Source of the DNA: Candidatus Margulisiibacteriota bacterium
Lineage (GTDB): Bacteria; Margulisbacteria; Marinamargulisbacteria; DT-59
Direction of reading: 5' to 3'
Assembly: GCA_013215865.1 (NCBI GenBank)
Contig: JABSQL010000396.1
Coordinates: 1-13,739 of the forward strand
Length of the DNA: 13,739 bases
Shown here: positions 1-7,271 of the stretch, piece after piece
Position numbering within the stretch: position 1 is the stretch's first letter
Layout: every line of letters starts with the position of its first letter
Notes under the pieces: generated by a model
Told to the model about the DNA's origin: nothing
The model's database searches: none
What the model saw: only the letters and a program-made list of their open reading frames with translations
Position numbers and translations under genes: made by a program

Positions 1-1655
<1,655 letters not shown>

Positions 1656-1664
1656 TTATAGATT

Positions 1665-1952
1665 TTATGATTGAACTGCTAAAATATCATCCGATTTAAG
1701 AAATACATAATCTTTGTTTTCCATCTTAATTTCTGTGCCGCCATACTTTGCATAAATGACCACATCGCCTTCCTTAACTGAAATCGGGACATTTTTTCCG
1801 TCTTCAGTTACGCGACCCGTTCCTATTGAAACAACTTTACCCGTTTGGGGCTTTTCTTGAGCCGACTCTGGCAAAACGATTCCTGACTCCGTAGTTTTTT
1901 CTGCTGATTCAGGCTCTATAATGACACGATCTCCAAGTGGTTTAAATTTCAT
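1665..1952 (-). CDS. groES: Co-chaperonin GroES (10 kDa)
   Basis: Lid of the GroEL folding chamber, acting in the cytoplasm as a heptamer. The protein has 95 residues, normal for the family. It begins MKFKPLGDRVIIEP and carries the mobile loop (TTESGIVLPESAQEKPQ, about residues 20-36), whose G-I-V/L element docks on GroEL, followed by the GTGRVTEDGK and VVIYAKYGGTEIK blocks of the beta-barrel core. The ATG at 1952 follows a strong AAAGGAGGT Shine-Dalgarno site. It is first gene of the groES-groEL operon. I looked for a CIRCE/HrcA inverted repeat upstream and found none, so heat regulation is not explained by a visible operator. The identification is essentially certain. Confidence 0.98.
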   Translation of the reverse strand: MKFKPLGDRVIIEPESAEKTTESGIVLPESAQEKPQTGKVVSIGTGRVTEDGKNVPISVKEGDVVIYAKYGGTEIKMENKDYVFLKSDDILAVQS

Positions 1953-2042
1953 AAGTTAACCTCCTTTTAAAAATATTTTTACTTTTGGAAAGGGCGTTCA
2001 CCCTCAGACCAATTTATAGTCTTATTAGTAAATCAACGGAGC

Positions 2043-2071
2043 ATAGTAACACATCTTTCCCTCAATATCAA
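2043..2071 (-). promoter_or_regulatory. Candidate housekeeping-type promoter of groESL
   Basis: Reading the minus strand, a TTGATA -35 box (2071-2066) and a TACTAT -10 box (2048-2043) are separated by exactly 17 bp, about 90 bp upstream of groES. No CIRCE element and no obvious heat-shock sigma (CTTGAA/CCCCAT-type) promoter was seen in the 179-bp divergent spacer 1953-2131. The -10 box matches only four of six consensus bases, so this is a moderate candidate. Confidence 0.4.
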
Positions 2072-2131
2072 TGGGTATTCCCTGTGATTTCATTTCTTTA
2101 CAAGGCTTCTATTTTGAAGTAGGTTTAAGTT

Positions 2132-2614
2132 ATGGAAATAATAGAAAAAGTTTGGGGGAATATATTTCGACAGACAAAGAATCCTGAGATTCCCTTGTTA
2201 AAGCAAATTCCTATATTTTCTCAGCTGACTTACCTTGAGCTTATGAAAGTGTGCAAAATTTTGCACTTACGAAAATATCACAAGAATGAAGTGGTTTTCG
2301 AAGAAAAAGAACCGGGCGCAGGGCTCTATATTGTTAAATCCGGAAAAATTAGAATCTATTCTAAAACGCATCTGATGAATAAAGACGAGACATTCTTAAT
2401 TCCTGGAGATTTTTTTGGAGAAGTAGCACTGATAGATGAAGAACCGAGACTCATTACCGCCATCGCAGATGAACCATCCGAACTATTGGTTTTTTTCAGA
2501 GGGGATCTCCTCAATCTCATTGCAAGAGACCCCCGTCTTTCTTCTAACATTCTCTTTCGTATATCGACTATTATGAGTAGTCGACTTCGGGAACTTGCAA
2601 AGTTAGTTAAATGA
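2132..2614 (+). CDS. Single-domain cyclic-nucleotide-binding protein
   Basis: A 160-residue protein made of one CRP-type cNMP-binding beta-roll (about residues 22-145) without a DNA-binding helix-turn-helix, so it is probably a ligand-sensing regulatory partner rather than a transcription factor. The phosphate-binding-cassette signature is clear: FFGEVALIDEEPRLITA at about residues 94-110, with the Gly-Glu pair and the Arg (R106) that contact cyclic phosphate in the family. The glycine-rich beta turns (EPGAGLYIVKSGKIRIY) precede it. It is transcribed away from groES. Its stop overlaps the start of the next gene by 4 bp (ATGA), so it is translationally coupled to the AI-2E-type membrane protein and may gate or sense for it (inference). 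The ligand is unknown. Confidence 0.85.
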   Translation: MEIIEKVWGNIFRQTKNPEIPLLKQIPIFSQLTYLELMKVCKILHLRKYHKNEVVFEEKEPGAGLYIVKSGKIRIYSKTHLMNKDETFLIPGDFFGEVALIDEEPRLITAIADEPSELLVFFRGDLLNLIARDPRLSSNILFRISTIMSSRLRELAKLVK

Positions 2615-3705
2615 CACCTGCTACACCACCCGCCATTTTTTCTCCCATGCAAAAACTTTTCTTGTGGGCATGTGGCTTTCTGATGCTTGCATTTATCGTC
2701 CATCTATTAACTGAGCTGATTATTTATATTGTTATCTCTTTGTTTTTTGCGTACATCTTTTTGCCGGCTGTAGACCGGATGGAGTTTTTCTTTAAAAACC
2801 GTGTGCTTGCCATCAGCATTTTGTATATTATATTCACCACGATTGTGACACTCAGCCTCCTGTACTTGGTACCCGCGTTCACAAGACAAGCTGCTGAGTT
2901 ATCTAAAGACATTCCTACTTACGTATTGAATTTGAAATCCTTGTTTTTAAATTGGGTCCAAAAGATAGAGCAAGAAATTCCCATTTCATCTCGGTTAGAC
3001 TTGCTTGAAAATATTCAGATATACATACAAAAAACCTTGATTGAAAGAACCACAGCACTCACCAATTTTTTAAAAGGGTTATTTTCTCTATTTTCCTACC
3101 TATTGGTCGTTCCGATTATCTTGTTTTTCTTTCTTCTTCAAGGAAGTCATTTTAAGAAAGCCATTGTTGAGTTTATTCCCAATCGGTACTTTGAGATGAC
3201 CCTTAATTTCTTGCACCGTATCGACCACCAGATAGGGTATTATTTACGCGGACTTCTTCTTGAAACCCTGGCTGTAGGCATTTTTACATTTTTAGGCCTT
3301 TTCTTAGTCAGCGCTGATTACTCTGTGTTGATGGCTGTATTTGCAGGTGTGTGCAACGTGATACCGTATATTGGCCCGTTAATCAGTCTTCTTATCGCAG
3401 TGATTGTATATTACCTAAAATTAAAAAGTGTTAATTTCATCATATATGTTGCAATTGTTTTTGGGCTTGCTCAAGTCATCGACAATATTTTTCTTAAACC
3501 CATCATTTTTTCCAGTAGTATGAACCTTCATCCCTTGTTCATCCTTTTTGCCATCCTTTTGGGTGGAACATATGGCGGGATTTGGGGGATGGTGGTTGCC
3601 ATACCCATAGCAGGCGGTTTGAAGGTCATTTTGTCCCATTTATATCAAGAAGCCCAATTTAGATATCAAGTACGCTTAGAATCGTTGAGTGAATCTATAA
3701 ACTGA
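2611..3705 (+). CDS. AI-2E family transporter-like membrane protein
   Basis: A 364-residue inner-membrane protein of the AI-2E transporter (PerM/TqsA-like, former UPF0118) family, whose members include quorum-signal exporters and Na+/H+ antiporters, so the substrate cannot be named. Two or three hydrophobic segments lie in the first 90 residues. They are followed by a soluble amphipathic region (about 90-150, KDIPTYVLNLKSLFLNWVQK), then LVVPIILFFFLLQ and a C-terminal block of four to five segments. That block includes the family hallmark PYIGPLISLLIAV and the ending GGTYGGIWGMVVAIPIAGGLKVIL. The start ATG sits in the ATGA overlap with the cNMP-binding gene. It is the last gene before the tRNA-Leu and belongs to the core part of the window. 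Confidence 0.9.
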   Translation: MTPATPPAIFSPMQKLFLWACGFLMLAFIVHLLTELIIYIVISLFFAYIFLPAVDRMEFFFKNRVLAISILYIIFTTIVTLSLLYLVPAFTRQAAELSKDIPTYVLNLKSLFLNWVQKIEQEIPISSRLDLLENIQIYIQKTLIERTTALTNFLKGLFSLFSYLLVVPIILFFFLLQGSHFKKAIVEFIPNRYFEMTLNFLHRIDHQIGYYLRGLLLETLAVGIFTFLGLFLVSADYSVLMAVFAGVCNVIPYIGPLISLLIAVIVYYLKLKSVNFIIYVAIVFGLAQVIDNIFLKPIIFSSSMNLHPLFILFAILLGGTYGGIWGMVVAIPIAGGLKVILSHLYQEAQFRYQVRLESLSESIN

Positions 3706-3724
3706 TTGCCAAAAACCCAATATC

Positions 3725-3748
3725 AATTCATAATGAATTCCGCTTTTT
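3725..3748 (+). terminator. Weak candidate terminator after the AI-2E gene
   Basis: A perfect 6-bp inverted repeat (AATTCA, loop TAA, TGAATT) ends 4 bases before a run of five T. The stem is AT-only except for one C-G pair, so it would be a weak intrinsic terminator. It sits between the AI-2E stop and the tRNA-Leu. Confidence 0.3.
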
Positions 3749-3749
3749 A

Positions 3750-3840
3750 GCCGAGGTGGTGAAATTTGGTAGACACGACGGACTTAAAATCCGTTGACCC
3801 TAATCCGGTCGTGCCGGTTCAAGTCCGGCCCTCGGTACCA
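3750..3840 (+). tRNA. tRNA-Leu(TAA), CCA encoded
   Basis: A complete type II tRNA. The acceptor stem GCCGAGG (3750-3756) pairs with CCTCGGT (3830-3836, first pair G-U), followed by A and the encoded CCA (3838-3840). The anticodon stem is ACGGA (3778-3782) and TCCGT (3790-3794), with the loop CTTAAAA holding anticodon TAA at 3785-3787. A long variable arm follows, as expected for Leu, then the T-arm GCCGG-TTCAAGT-CCGGC. It reads UUA codons. Its last bases plus flank, GGTACCAAC, match the core of the repeats R1-R5 downstream, and the accessory region begins immediately after it, so it is a plausible integration target. Confidence 0.97.
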
Positions 3841-4180
3841 ACTATTTCACTTCCTCACGTTTAAATTTGAAATTTTCTGGGTAAAGGTATACTATTATGA
3901 AGGTGGTTGTAACTCACGCAGTCTAGAGTCACAACCGTTTCAGTGGTCTTGGCTATTACTGTCTAACGAATAATGACAAGACCACTAGAATTAACACGAT
4001 TAACTTCAATATTTCTTCAATATCAAAGTCAACATTAAATTCTATTCTGACATTACCCACCACCTCACATTTTAAATCTAAATTGTAGGTGGTAACATCC
4101 AACAATAGGACTGCCCCACTATAGTACCATATTAGTTCGTACTATCAAGCCCTTTTTCTATCGGCGAGAATTAACATTTT
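3841..4180. other. Gene-free, hairpin-rich left flank of the accessory region
   Basis: No convincing gene in this stretch. It holds three inverted repeats. The first is 3905-3936 (GGTTGT-A-ACTC against GAGT-C-ACAACC, 10-nt loop). The second is 3942-3986 (perfect 10-bp stem AGTGGTCTTG/CAAGACCACT, with an inner ATTA/TAAT pairing). The third is 4053-4095 (TTA..CCACCT against AGGTGGTAA, with a 4-nt bulge). It also holds the first copy of a 38-bp direct repeat at 3876-3913. On the minus strand a short open frame through the repeat could be the C-terminal remnant of a lost gene. This is best read as scar DNA left by insertions behind the tRNA. Confidence 0.6.
3876..3913 (+). repeat. 38-bp direct repeat, copy 1
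   Basis: Matches 4939-4976 with one difference (T3888 against C4951). It begins TCTGGGTAAAGG and ends GGTGGTTGTAAC. The two copies flank the cyclase-like gene, and the second copy contains that gene's stop codon. Read on the minus strand, both copies encode YNHLHNS-(I/M)-PLPR in an open frame. Confidence 0.9.
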
Positions 4181-4209
4181 TTGATAGAGAGAAAAAAATT
4201 CTCTATAAT
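4181..4209 (+). promoter_or_regulatory. Consensus promoter placing the start codon at +1 (leaderless)
   Basis: TTGATA (4181-4186) and a perfect TATAAT (4204-4209) are separated by 17 bp. The ATG of the cyclase-like gene begins 7 nt after the -10 box, which is where transcription would start, and there is no Shine-Dalgarno sequence. The spacer itself contains a GAGA...TTCTC inverted pair. Confidence 0.75.
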
Positions 4210-4215
4210 GACTAC

Positions 4216-4947
4216 ATGGATGAACAATATGAAACTGGAATTGTTACTTTCCTAGATATCATTGGCTTCTCAGATAGAATAAAAGATTCTGAATCACCAC
4301 AAGAGCTACTAAAAATTCTCAATGATCTCAAGGACTCTGCAAGACACGGCGTTATAACATTAGGAACTCAAAAAAAAAATTATCAGGTTATTTCTGAAGA
4401 GAAAGAATCTTCCCATGATATCGCTTTTTTTAATGACTGTTATATTCGAATTAAAAAAAAGAATTCTTTGTGTTTCAAAGAATATTTTCAAAATGAAATC
4501 AAAGATATATGTGAAATATACATATTTGGTATCTTAAATGATTTTTTAATTCGTGGCGGAATTTCCTATGGAAAATACTACATAAATGAAAGTCATGATA
4601 TCTGTATTGGGGAAGCAGTCATAAATGCTCATAGTCTAGAATCAAGTGAAGCGGATTATGCGAGAATAATTCTTGATAAAAACTTAAATGACAAAATAGA
4701 AGGTATTAATTCTTTAATTAAACTCCCAGAAAATGATTACTACCAGATTGATTATCTTGAATACATAAAAACAGCTCCTGATTTTCAAAAAGACACAGAC
4801 TCCGATGTGTTCAAAAAACACAAAGTGCTTATTGAAAAAGGTCTAAAAAGCAAAGAGGAAATAATTACTACTAAATTTGAAAAATTAAAGAGTTACCATA
4901 ATGGAAATTGTAAGGAGAAATTTGAAAAATTCTGTGTATCTGGGTAA
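4216..4947 (+). CDS. Orphan nucleotidyl-cyclase-like domain protein
   Basis: A 243-residue soluble protein. The layout resembles a class III nucleotidyl-cyclase fold. It opens with TFLDIIGFSDRI (D14 in the usual first metal-Asp position), continues with AFFNDCYIRI (D74 in the usual second metal-Asp position), then has LIRGGISYGKYY (112-122) and IGEAVINAHSLESSEADYARIILD (131-154). The C-terminal 80 residues are charged and helical. It stands alone with its own leaderless-type promoter and lies between two copies of a 38-bp direct repeat, as a mobile cassette would. The family is widespread and poorly characterised; by analogy a signalling or defence cyclase is possible, but no effector gene adjoins it. 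Whether it retains catalysis cannot be judged here. The stop codon lies inside the second repeat copy. Confidence 0.7.
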   Translation: MDEQYETGIVTFLDIIGFSDRIKDSESPQELLKILNDLKDSARHGVITLGTQKKNYQVISEEKESSHDIAFFNDCYIRIKKKNSLCFKEYFQNEIKDICEIYIFGILNDFLIRGGISYGKYYINESHDICIGEAVINAHSLESSEADYARIILDKNLNDKIEGINSLIKLPENDYYQIDYLEYIKTAPDFQKDTDSDVFKKHKVLIEKGLKSKEEIITTKFEKLKSYHNGNCKEKFEKFCVSG

Positions 4948-4976
4948 AGGCATACTATTATGAAGGTGGTTGTAAC
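4939..4976 (+). repeat. 38-bp direct repeat, copy 2
   Basis: Second copy of the 3876-3913 repeat, 1063 bp downstream, overlapping the last codons and stop of the cyclase-like gene. It is followed by ATCC and an inverted partner of its own end (GTTGTA...CTACAAC). Confidence 0.9.
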
Positions 4977-5088
4977 ATCCAGCTACAACACCTGTATTGG
5001 CAACATCTGTTAAATAATATTTCCCATCACCAGACTTCATTTTCAGTTGACTACCTTCTTTACATGCGCCTGTAGCTGGATAGAGCAA
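4948..5088 (-). pseudogene. Possible gene remnant (minus strand) beside the tRNA-Arg fragment
   Basis: The minus frame from about 5088 down to 4948 reads like protein (TGACKEGSQLKMKSGDG, then KYYLTDVANTGVVAGCYNHL). It then runs through the 38-bp repeat into the 3' end of the opposite-strand cyclase-like gene. I do not recognise the family. The open frame is short and has no clear start, its 5' end collides with the tRNA-Arg fragment, and its end is fused to unrelated DNA, so if real it is a truncated remnant. The other repeat copy (3876-3913) preserves the same residues YNHLHNS-x-PLPR followed by a stop at 3863-3865, which suggests that both copies derive from the C-terminus of one gene family. 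Confidence 0.3.
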
Positions 5089-5138
5089 CGGATTTCTAAT
5101 CCGTAGGTCGTAAGTTCAAGTCTTACCAGCGCGTACCA
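5066..5138 (+). pseudogene. Degenerate tRNA-Arg(TCT), probable integration remnant
   Basis: A clear tRNA 3' portion. The anticodon stem is ACGGA/TCCGT (5088-5092, 5100-5104), with loop TTTCTAA and anticodon TCT (5095-5097). The T-arm is GTAAG-TTCAAGT-CTTAC (5110-5126), followed by CAGCGCGTACCA. The 5' side is damaged. The D-arm reads GTAGCTGGATAGAGC, about 5 nt shorter than the usual GTAGCTCAGCTGGATAGAGC. The acceptor strand GCGCCTG pairs with CAGCGC only if one base is bulged. It is therefore unlikely to be a functional tRNA. Its 3' end is homologous to the repeats R2-R5 that follow each downstream module, so it looks like the tRNA fragment used as an attachment site. Confidence 0.75.
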
Positions 5139-5146
5139 ATGATAAT
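5122..5146 (+). repeat. Array repeat R1 (tRNA-Arg 3' end)
   Basis: Last bases of the degenerate tRNA-Arg plus 8 bp of flank. It matches R5 at 21 of 25 positions: TTACCA, then CGCGTACCAA, then GATAA are shared. It contains the tandem TACCA(A) element at a 10-bp interval that is seen in all five repeats. Confidence 0.8.
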
Positions 5147-5162
5147 CTGATGACCTGACATA

Positions 5163-5191
5163 TTAACTATCCCCTAGCGATAGGCTATAAT
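5163..5191 (+). promoter_or_regulatory. Promoter of the MNT/HEPN pair, near-leaderless
   Basis: TTAACT (5163-5168) and a perfect TATAAT (5186-5191) are separated by 17 bp. The ATG follows the -10 box after 7 nt and has no Shine-Dalgarno sequence. A CTAGCGATAG inverted repeat sits in the spacer and could be an operator for autoregulation. Confidence 0.65.
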
Positions 5192-5198
5192 TGAACGT

Positions 5199-5507
5199 AT
5201 GATGAAACTAAGCAAAGAGACAATTTTTCAGTTCTTCTCTAACTCTAAAGAAAAAATTAAGTACTTTGGTGTTAAAAGACTGGGTTTATTTGGGTCTTAT
5301 GCTCGTCATGAAGAATCTGAAAATAGTGATATTGATATCCTGGTTGAGTTCAAACCTGGCTGTAAAAGTTTTGATAACTTTATGAATCTTTCATTCTTTT
5401 TGGAGGACTCCTTTCACAAAAGGGTGGAGCTAGTGACACCTAAAGCAATAAGTCCCTATCTAAAATCCCATATTATGGATGAGGTTGAGTTCGTTGATTT
5501 CAAATAA
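5199..5507 (+). CDS. mntA: MntA-like nucleotidyltransferase antitoxin (MNT domain)
   Basis: A 102-residue minimal nucleotidyltransferase. The catalytic signature G-S-X10-D-X-D is intact: G32-S33, then ten residues, D44 and D46, followed by ILVEF. In the MntA/HepT family the antitoxin transfers AMP from ATP onto a tyrosine of its HEPN partner and so blocks the toxin RNase. The HEPN gene follows with a 29-bp overlap in another frame, the usual order for this pair. A second ATG directly follows the first, so the start could be one codon later. The promoter puts the ATG at or next to the transcription start. It lies between repeats R1 and R2 as one module of the array. Confidence 0.92.
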   Translation: MMKLSKETIFQFFSNSKEKIKYFGVKRLGLFGSYARHEESENSDIDILVEFKPGCKSFDNFMNLSFFLEDSFHKRVELVTPKAISPYLKSHIMDEVEFVDFK

Positions 5508-5826
5508 GGAATATATTCAACATATTCTTGATGAAATCGAGTTTTTATTGATTCAAAGTAAAGACTTGAAAGCTGATAGGTTTAGTGATGATGAAGTTTT
5601 GCAACGTGCGTTTGTGAGAAGCTTAGAAATTATTGGGGAAGCTACCAAGAAGATATCTCCTGAACTTAAACTAGAATATCCTGGTATAGAATGGAAATTA
5701 ATTGCTGGTACAAGAGACAAGCTCATCCATGATTACATAGGCGTTGATTATGATATTATTTGGGATATCATTCAGAACAAGATTCCAGTGCTTAAACGAG
5801 AAATGGATAAAATACAGCTAGCATAA
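5479..5826 (+). CDS. hepT: HepT-like HEPN ribonuclease toxin
   Basis: A 115-residue all-helical HEPN protein (DUF86/HepT type). The catalytic motif R-X4-H is present as R79-DKLI-H84, followed by Y86, which gives the R-X4-H-X-Y form whose tyrosine is the AMPylation target of MntA in characterised pairs. The preceding LKLEYPGIEWKLIAGTRDKLIHDYIG block is typical. Both catalytic residues and the target tyrosine are intact, so the pair looks functional. The ATG at 5479 overlaps the end of the antitoxin gene by 29 bp. A TTG-Ile-Ser-Asn-Lys start a few codons later would fit the usual N-terminus equally well. Thirteen bases after its stop comes repeat R2. Confidence 0.92.
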   Translation: MRLSSLISNKEYIQHILDEIEFLLIQSKDLKADRFSDDEVLQRAFVRSLEIIGEATKKISPELKLEYPGIEWKLIAGTRDKLIHDYIGVDYDIIWDIIQNKIPVLKREMDKIQLA

Positions 5827-5838
5827 CTTCTCTTTCCC

Positions 5839-5877
5839 CCATAACACGTTCTAACATCATCTACCAAGGCGTACCAA
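5839..5877 (+). repeat. Array repeat R2
   Basis: A 39-bp element, CCATAACACG... to ...GGCGTACCAA, lying just after the hepT stop. It matches R3 (6733-6771) at 37 of 39 positions and shares its 3' half with R1, R4 and R5. It contains TACCAAGGCG followed by TACCAAG, a tandem with a 10-bp period. Confidence 0.9.
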
Positions 5878-5882
5878 GTATA

Positions 5883-5896
5883 TTTTTGATCAAAAA
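5883..5896. promoter_or_regulatory. Palindrome TTTTTGATCAAAAA, possible operator
   Basis: A perfect 14-bp palindrome 6 bp before the TACAAT -10 box (5902-5907) of the next module. Its position overlaps where a -35 region would lie, so a repressor bound here could control the membrane-protein module. Confidence 0.4.
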
Positions 5897-5901
5897 AACG
5901 G

Positions 5902-5907
5902 TACAAT
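5902..5907 (+). promoter_or_regulatory. -10 box TACAAT, near-leaderless start
   Basis: TACAAT lies 9 nt before the ATG at 5917, and no Shine-Dalgarno sequence intervenes. No good -35 box is seen at 16-18 bp; the palindrome at 5883-5896 occupies much of that area. It follows the same arrangement as the other modules. Confidence 0.45.
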
Positions 5908-5916
5908 CAAGACGCA

Positions 5917-6216
5917 ATGTATTCCATGAATATAAAAAGAATCCCTTCTATAACCACAATGGCTTCTTTATTTGGAACTGCTTATTTAATTTATACTTGG
6001 ATGGGTATGTTTTATATTTTCAAGCCTGATACAATAAATAACTCATTAACCATTACATATTGCCTAACTGCAATTGTTGTTGGCTTGGTCCCCAGTATTT
6101 TCTTGTATACAGGATTTATGTATGGTCAATATTGGCCAATTGGATGTATCGGTATTTTAATGAATGTATATGCAATATTTACGCTAGTCTATAAAACGGA
6201 TGGTATTGTGACATGA
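5917..6216 (+). CDS. Small three-segment membrane protein, unknown
   Basis: A 99-residue hydrophobic protein with likely membrane segments at about 12-35, 44-68 and 74-92 and short charged ends. I do not recognise a family. The start ATG follows a TACAAT -10 box by 9 nt; MYSMNIK offers a second ATG three codons in. The stop overlaps the next start in an ATGA arrangement, so the two products are made together. The pair occupies one module between R2 and R3, in the position where other modules hold toxin-antitoxin pairs. By context it may be the immunity or antitoxin half of a pair with the downstream protein (inference only). Confidence 0.7.
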   Translation: MYSMNIKRIPSITTMASLFGTAYLIYTWMGMFYIFKPDTINNSLTITYCLTAIVVGLVPSIFLYTGFMYGQYWPIGCIGILMNVYAIFTLVYKTDGIVT

Positions 6217-6713
6217 ATCTGAACGTATTTAAAGTAAAAGAAGAGTCCCGTTCTGAAGCTTATGAATATTTTGATAAAAATATTCGAGAATTACCCAAAA
6301 AAGCTTCTGGCGAATTTGATGTTTCTCCTGAAGAATTCTATGATAACGATGTTGATGCATTTAGGCATGCTTATACGAGTGGTGTGTTTGTACATGAATA
6401 TATAATTGAGATCATTGCAGATGTGTTAGGCCAAATACAAGAAATTAGAGGGAATAATTCTGTAGGTAGAAAATATGTGGGTTCTTCCACATATGATATT
6501 GATCCCAAGAAACCAGTTGTAGTTCTTAAAGAGTCTGATACGGGAAGAAATGAAATCTTTTTTGATCTTGTTAGGGGAATAATTATGTCCAGAGATATAT
6601 TTGTTCAGGACATTGTATCAGGTCAATACCCAGGATATGAGGTAGCCTCTATCAATAGTTTGGAAACTCCAAAATCAAAACCTGATAATACTATTAACAA
6701 TAACTTGGGATAA
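6213..6713 (+). CDS. Unknown soluble protein with a DxDAFRHAY motif, possible toxin
   Basis: A 166-residue protein without membrane segments or a signal peptide. The only motif I can point to is D46-V-D48-A-F-R51-H52-A-Y, followed by a hydrophobic helix and ADVLGQIQEI. This resembles the DAFRHA core of DUF6973-type putative toxin domains, but the usual later His-Glu is not obvious. The C-terminal 25 residues are Asn/Ser/Pro-rich and probably disordered. It overlaps the membrane-protein gene by 4 bp (ATGA), and repeat R3 begins 20 bp after its stop. Coding looks sound, but the function is open. Confidence 0.7.
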   Translation: MNLNVFKVKEESRSEAYEYFDKNIRELPKKASGEFDVSPEEFYDNDVDAFRHAYTSGVFVHEYIIEIIADVLGQIQEIRGNNSVGRKYVGSSTYDIDPKKPVVVLKESDTGRNEIFFDLVRGIIMSRDIFVQDIVSGQYPGYEVASINSLETPKSKPDNTINNNLG

Positions 6714-6732
6714 TAAATTTTCAGTTTTATAA

Positions 6733-6784
6733 CCATAACACGTTCTAACATCATCTACTAAGGCATACCAACGATAAAGGAAGG
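6733..6784 (+). repeat. Array repeat R3
   Basis: Begins like R2 (37 of 39 positions identical) and ends like R5: it shares with R5 the 19-bp stretch TACCAACGATAAAGGAAGG. One core position differs (GCATACCAA instead of GCGTACCAA). It precedes the decayed RhuM/Doc-type gene directly. Confidence 0.9.
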
Positions 6785-6788
6785 AAAT

Positions 6789-7233
6789 AGAACTGTCTCA
6801 AGAAATATAGATCATTACAACCTAGATGTTATTAAAACGTTAAAATCACACATGAAACCGCAGAATCTGCGATTAAGGAGCTAAAAAAGAAATTTAAAAA
6901 AGATGGTGAAGATGTCAGTCTTTTTGGGAAGGAAAAAGACCATTCCTTTCCTGGCTCCATCAATAACATTTACCAAACATTTGACGGGAAAGAGTTATAC
7001 CCAAGTGTTGAACAAAAGGCAGCTCAACTTCTTTATTCCGTTATTAAGAATCATTCCTTTGTAGATGGAAATAAGCGAATTGGTGCTTTCGTGTTCACCT
7101 GGTTTCTGGATCAAAACGAATTGCAAATAATGCCGTTGTTGCAATATGCCTTATGATTGCAAATAGTAAGACAGAAGACGAAGATATCTTTAAGAAGCTT
7201 GTTATAAATTTGATAAACAAGAATAATGTTTAA
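6789..7233 (+). pseudogene. Decayed RhuM/Doc-type (Fic-fold) toxin gene
   Basis: Three reading frames carry consecutive pieces of one protein. The first, 6789-6840, reads RTVSRNIDHYNLDVIK, the RhuM N-terminal signature. The second frame, from 6842, gives ITHETAESAIKELKKKFKKD, then SINNIYQTFDGKELYPSVEQ and the Doc/Fic motif HSFVDGNKRIG near 7052-7084, stopping at 7156. The third frame, from 7129, gives NAVVAICLMIANSKTEDEDI to a stop at 7233. Intact relatives have far more sequence between the first two pieces and several residues more before NAVVA, so there are at least two deletions with frame changes. The Fic-type motif residues survive, but the gene cannot make the whole protein. It forms the module between R3 and R4. 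Confidence 0.8.
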
Positions 7234-7263
7234 CATTTATCCTCTATCAAGGCGTACCAATGA
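7231..7263 (+). repeat. Array repeat R4
   Basis: TAACATTTATCCTCTATCAA then GGCGTACCAATGA. It begins at the stop codon of the decayed toxin and lies 9 bp from the end of the reversed brnA. Its core GGCGTACCAATGA is close to R1 and R2, with TATCAA in place of TACCAA in the first tandem unit. Confidence 0.8.
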
Positions 7264-7271
7264 ATAAATAC

